Shown piece after piece: positions 61,382 to 64,000 of a DNA stretch of 64,000 bases (position 1 is its first letter; each line of letters begins with the position of its first letter). The position numbers and the translations under genes are program-made. Source of the stretch: Fulvivirga ligni (lineage in GTDB: Bacteria; Bacteroidota; Bacteroidia; Cytophagales; Cyclobacteriaceae); assembly GCF_021389935.1 (NCBI RefSeq), contig NZ_CP089979.1, positions 62,001-126,000 on the forward strand, written 5' to 3'. The notes beneath the pieces are model-generated. The model saw nothing but the letters and a program-made list of their open reading frames with translations. It was not told the DNA's origin and did no database searches.

Positions 61382-62710
61382 ATGAAAAAGGTAGTCATAA
61401 TAGGTAATGGTATTTCGGGCATTACTGCTGCACGTCATATTCGTAAGCGAAGCAACTATGATATAACAGTTATATCTGCCGAGTCTGAACATTTCTGGTC
61501 GCGTACAGCTCTGATGTACATTTACATGGGCCACATGAAATATGAACACACCAAGCCCTATGAAGATAGCTTTTGGAAGAAAAACAACATTTCTTTGATT
61601 CATGATTATGTTCATACTATCGATTTTGATTCGAAAACATTATCACTTCAATCCAATGCGCCCGTTCATTATGACAGCCTGATATTAGCTACCGGATCAA
61701 AGCCTAACAAATTTAATTGGCCTGGACAGGATTTGGAGGGAGTTTGTACCATGGTAAGCCTGCAAGACCTTGAAAATATAGAAAAGCAAAGCAAAGACGC
61801 TCGAAAGGCGGTGGTAGTAGGAGGCGGCTTGATAGGTGTAGAAATGGCAGAAATGTTAAGATCAAGAAATATTGACACCACATTTTTGGTGCGTGAAAAG
61901 CACTTTTGGGGTGGAATTCTACCTCAAAAAGAGGGTTCATTAATTGAAAATCATATTCGTGAGCATCATGTAAACTTATTGCTTGGCACTGAGCTAAAAG
62001 AAATAAAGTCTGATAATTCCGGAAAGGTGAAATCACTAATCACCTTAGAGGGCAAAGAAATTGAATGTGACTTTGTAGGGCTCGCAGTAGGTGTACACCC
62101 AAATCTGGACTTAGTAAAAAACACTGCTCTAAAAACGAATAAAGGAATTTTAGTTAATGAATATCTGGAGACAAATCTCCCTGATGTTTATGCGGTTGGA
62201 GATTGTGCAGAGCGAATTGAGCCTTTGACAGACCGCCCGCCAGTGGAGCAAGTTTGGTACACCGGCAGAATGATGGGTGAGGCAGTTGCCGCCACCATTT
62301 GCGGAAGTAAAACAGCGTATCAACCTGGGCCCTGGTTTAACTCAGCCAAGTTTTTTGATGTAGAATACCAGACTTATGGCCAGGTGAAAAATCTGCTAAA
62401 AGAAGGAGAAACCGACTTTTACTGGCAGCATGACACTAAGCATTTGGCTATGCATTTTGTATTTGACCAACAGTCGGAAAAGTTTTTGGGCGTGAACACT
62501 TTTGGCATAAGATTAAGGCATGAATACTTTGACAGGTGGCTTAAATCTGGCAAAAGCATTCGATTTGTGCTGGAAAATTTAAGGGAAGCCAATTTCGACC
62601 CTGAATTCTATTCTTCATACGAGGAAGAAATTATAAGCGCATTTAACCAGCAGCACCCACAGTTAGCAGTATCTGTGACAAAACGAAAGAAAATTTTAGG
62701 GCTATTCTAA
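61382..62710 (+). CDS. NAD(P)/FAD-dependent pyridine-nucleotide disulfide-type oxidoreductase
   Basis: A 442-residue flavoprotein. The FAD-binding start VVIIGNGISGITAARHIRK and the NAD(P) loop VVVGGGLIGVEMAEMLRS are clear, and a second FAD contact is VYAVGDCAER. There is no CxxxxC redox pair, so it is of the NADH oxidase/ferredoxin reductase/nitrite reductase-type rather than lipoamide type. The C-terminal 110 residues (FNSAKFFDVEYQTYGQV onward) are of the rubredoxin reductase-like kind. It ends 7 bases before the Fe-S membrane gene; the two may pass electrons to each other. Confidence 0.88.
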   Translation: MKKVVIIGNGISGITAARHIRKRSNYDITVISAESEHFWSRTALMYIYMGHMKYEHTKPYEDSFWKKNNISLIHDYVHTIDFDSKTLSLQSNAPVHYDSLILATGSKPNKFNWPGQDLEGVCTMVSLQDLENIEKQSKDARKAVVVGGGLIGVEMAEMLRSRNIDTTFLVREKHFWGGILPQKEGSLIENHIREHHVNLLLGTELKEIKSDNSGKVKSLITLEGKEIECDFVGLAVGVHPNLDLVKNTALKTNKGILVNEYLETNLPDVYAVGDCAERIEPLTDRPPVEQVWYTGRMMGEAVAATICGSKTAYQPGPWFNSAKFFDVEYQTYGQVKNLLKEGETDFYWQHDTKHLAMHFVFDQQSEKFLGVNTFGIRLRHEYFDRWLKSGKSIRFVLENLREANFDPEFYSSYEEEIISAFNQQHPQLAVSVTKRKKILGLF

Positions 62711-62717
62711 TTTAACG

Positions 62718-64000
62718 ATGATGAAAACTTCAATGCTTCAAAAAACCGGGATGGCCATATTTATATCCGCTTGTGCGATATTAATAGCTGTGCTATTCAT
62801 TAATCACTACAAGCTTGATTCCCATAAGCTAGAAGAGGCGGTTAACGAAGAAGAGTACCAACAACTGGCATCAATATTAGAGCCTATCTTTAATAAAAAA
62901 TACAGCGAAAGCTTTTCATTTAATGCGGCTACAAAAGAACGGCTTCAAAATGCCAATAAAGAGATCATTTCAACTTACTCTGTTACAGAACAAGACATCG
63001 ACCTCAGCTTAAAAAGTTTTGAAAAGGAGAACATCACTTATGACAATACTCTCGTAGCTAGCTCATTTCCAGCCAATAACATCAGTGATTTTAAAAAAGA
63101 AAAACTACAAGCTTACACCAGCTGGATGAATGGGAAAGTCTATGCTAATAGTGATGATTTAAAAAAAGAACTACTAACCACCGCTCAAAACATTAACAAT
63201 AGTATCATCAACGATAAAGGATTTAGTGATTATAAAATCAGCAATCTACAACTTACTATTACACGAGCTGCCAGTGAAGGTCCGGTCAAATCCAACCCCA
63301 TCTTATGGTTCCTACTTACTTTCGGACTAGGTATTATAGGAGCGCTTATTTACATTTTACCCAAGCTAAAGCTACTTCCGGGCATTAAAAATGATGGCAT
63401 TTTCCATAGCGCTCACACAGGTAGAGGATGGATTGGGATCACCATCGGAGTATTACTCATTTTGTTCTATGTGATTTTATATTGGTTCCCTGAGTATATG
63501 ACGGGATGGATGCAACTGGTTGACCCTGTAAGCTATTTACTCAATGGTGGAGCCGCCAGCCAATGGTTCTTTTATGGTTTCCTCTACACGATAGCTATAG
63601 CTGTAATGGGTGTACGTATGCTGATCAAATATCGACACAGCAAATACCATATCATCAGAACATCATCAATCATTTTCTTTCAAACGGCCTTTGCTTTTAT
63701 TATCCCTGAGATATTAATTCTGCTTAATAAGCCTAGCATGGACTTCAAAAACATATGGCCTCTTAACTACACCTTCTTCTTCGATTACAACATCCAAAAT
63801 CTGGTTAGCAGTGGTGCTTTAGGTCTTTTTATGCTGGTTTGGGGAATAATTTTGGCTGTGGTGGCGGTCCCAGTGATTACATATTTCTATGGTAAAAGAT
63901 GGTATTGCTCCTGGGTATGTGGTTGCGGCGGACTGGCAGAGACGCTGGGAGATCCATATCGTCAACTGTCGGATAAGTCAACCAAAGCCTGGAAAGTAGA
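62718..64000 (+). CDS. Membrane 4Fe-4S protein (NosR/NapH-like), cut by the window end
   Basis: The frame from ATG 62718 is open for 427 codons and runs off the window. It starts with a membrane helix (about 11-27), a periplasmic domain (about 30-190), then about five membrane helices and the WYCSWVCGCGGLAETLGDPY cluster motif near the end, the Cys pattern that precedes the ferredoxin part in NosR/NapH/CcoG-like proteins. It probably moves electrons across the inner membrane, with the flavoprotein upstream as donor. The rest of the gene is not in view. Confidence 0.85.
   Translation, partial: MMKTSMLQKTGMAIFISACAILIAVLFINHYKLDSHKLEEAVNEEEYQQLASILEPIFNKKYSESFSFNAATKERLQNANKEIISTYSVTEQDIDLSLKSFEKENITYDNTLVASSFPANNISDFKKEKLQAYTSWMNGKVYANSDDLKKELLTTAQNINNSIINDKGFSDYKISNLQLTITRAASEGPVKSNPILWFLLTFGLGIIGALIYILPKLKLLPGIKNDGIFHSAHTGRGWIGITIGVLLILFYVILYWFPEYMTGWMQLVDPVSYLLNGGAASQWFFYGFLYTIAIAVMGVRMLIKYRHSKYHIIRTSSIIFFQTAFAFIIPEILILLNKPSMDFKNIWPLNYTFFFDYNIQNLVSSGALGLFMLVWGIILAVVAVPVITYFYGKRWYCSWVCGCGGLAETLGDPYRQLSDKSTKAWKV

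Overview
The window looks like chromosomal DNA of a free-living, probably marine, member of the Bacteroidota, most likely order Cytophagales (Fulvivirga/Marivirga-like). This rests on gene content and signals, not on a database search: many lipoproteins with a Cys-Asp/Glu-rich start, TlpA-type redoxins, a TonB-dependent receptor with a DUF5074-type partner, MacB/FtsX-like permeases, CarboxypepD_reg-like and BspA-type repeat proteins, weak Shine-Dalgarno signals, and a promoter of the Bacteroidota type (TTG, 19 bases, TAnnTTTG) before the cobalamin riboswitch. Base composition is about 40 percent GC and genes are dense on both strands.

Layout. 1-9.4 kb: tRNA-Pro, a small surface protein, ArsR regulator, HAD phosphatase, proline-catabolic P5C dehydrogenase, then a run of a degenerate receiver protein, Kup potassium transporter, MtfA-like peptidase and membrane-anchored glutamate-synthase-like protein. 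9.4-19.6 kb: OxyR, a GH2 glycosidase, an AraC/SDR pair, a TlpA-DUF3738 fusion, a MacB-like permease, and a membrane protein coupled to a 51-residue gene. 19.7-25.0 kb: a repeat-rich insertion hotspot. A structured repeat occurs three times; two copies are each split at the same point by a near-identical IS110-family element, and the third shows the empty site. A YefM-YoeB toxin-antitoxin pair and a one-domain PASTA protein lie inside it. 25-40 kb: accessory genes (serine hydrolase, DinB-like, acetyltransferase, Qnr-like pentapeptide protein, ChaN-like, several lipoproteins including a frameshifted paralogue, VIT-type transporter, TlpA redoxin, methyltransferase, AraC, GIY-YIG) and tRNA-Asn. 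40.4-48.5 kb: Nramp transporter and Hsp20 diverging from a palindrome-containing spacer, a FecR-like/CHASE2 pair, MeaB, sterol-desaturase-like enzyme, Dph6-like enzyme, a four-helix-bundle (23S IVP-type) gene between related simple repeats, DUF5522, and a thioesterase. 48.5-56.1 kb: a cobalamin-uptake locus. A riboswitch-controlled leftward operon carries the TonB receptor, a beta-propeller lipoprotein and a BtuF-like protein; a rightward operon carries an ABC binding lipoprotein, permease and ATPase. 56-61.1 kb: DUF547 and three tandem paralogous BspA-repeat lipoproteins. 61.4-64 kb: a flavin oxidoreductase and the start of a membrane 4Fe-4S protein that runs off the window.

How the parts work together. 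Best supported is the B12 locus, with outer-membrane uptake and inner-membrane ABC import flanking one riboswitch. The Kup, MtfA-like and glutamate-synthase-like genes (stop-start overlap, then a 1-base gap) suggest linked handling of potassium and glutamate, the usual osmotic ion pair; this is inference. No prophage, CRISPR array, rRNA operon or integrative element was seen. The most unusual part is the 19.7-25.0 kb repeat/IS110 region.
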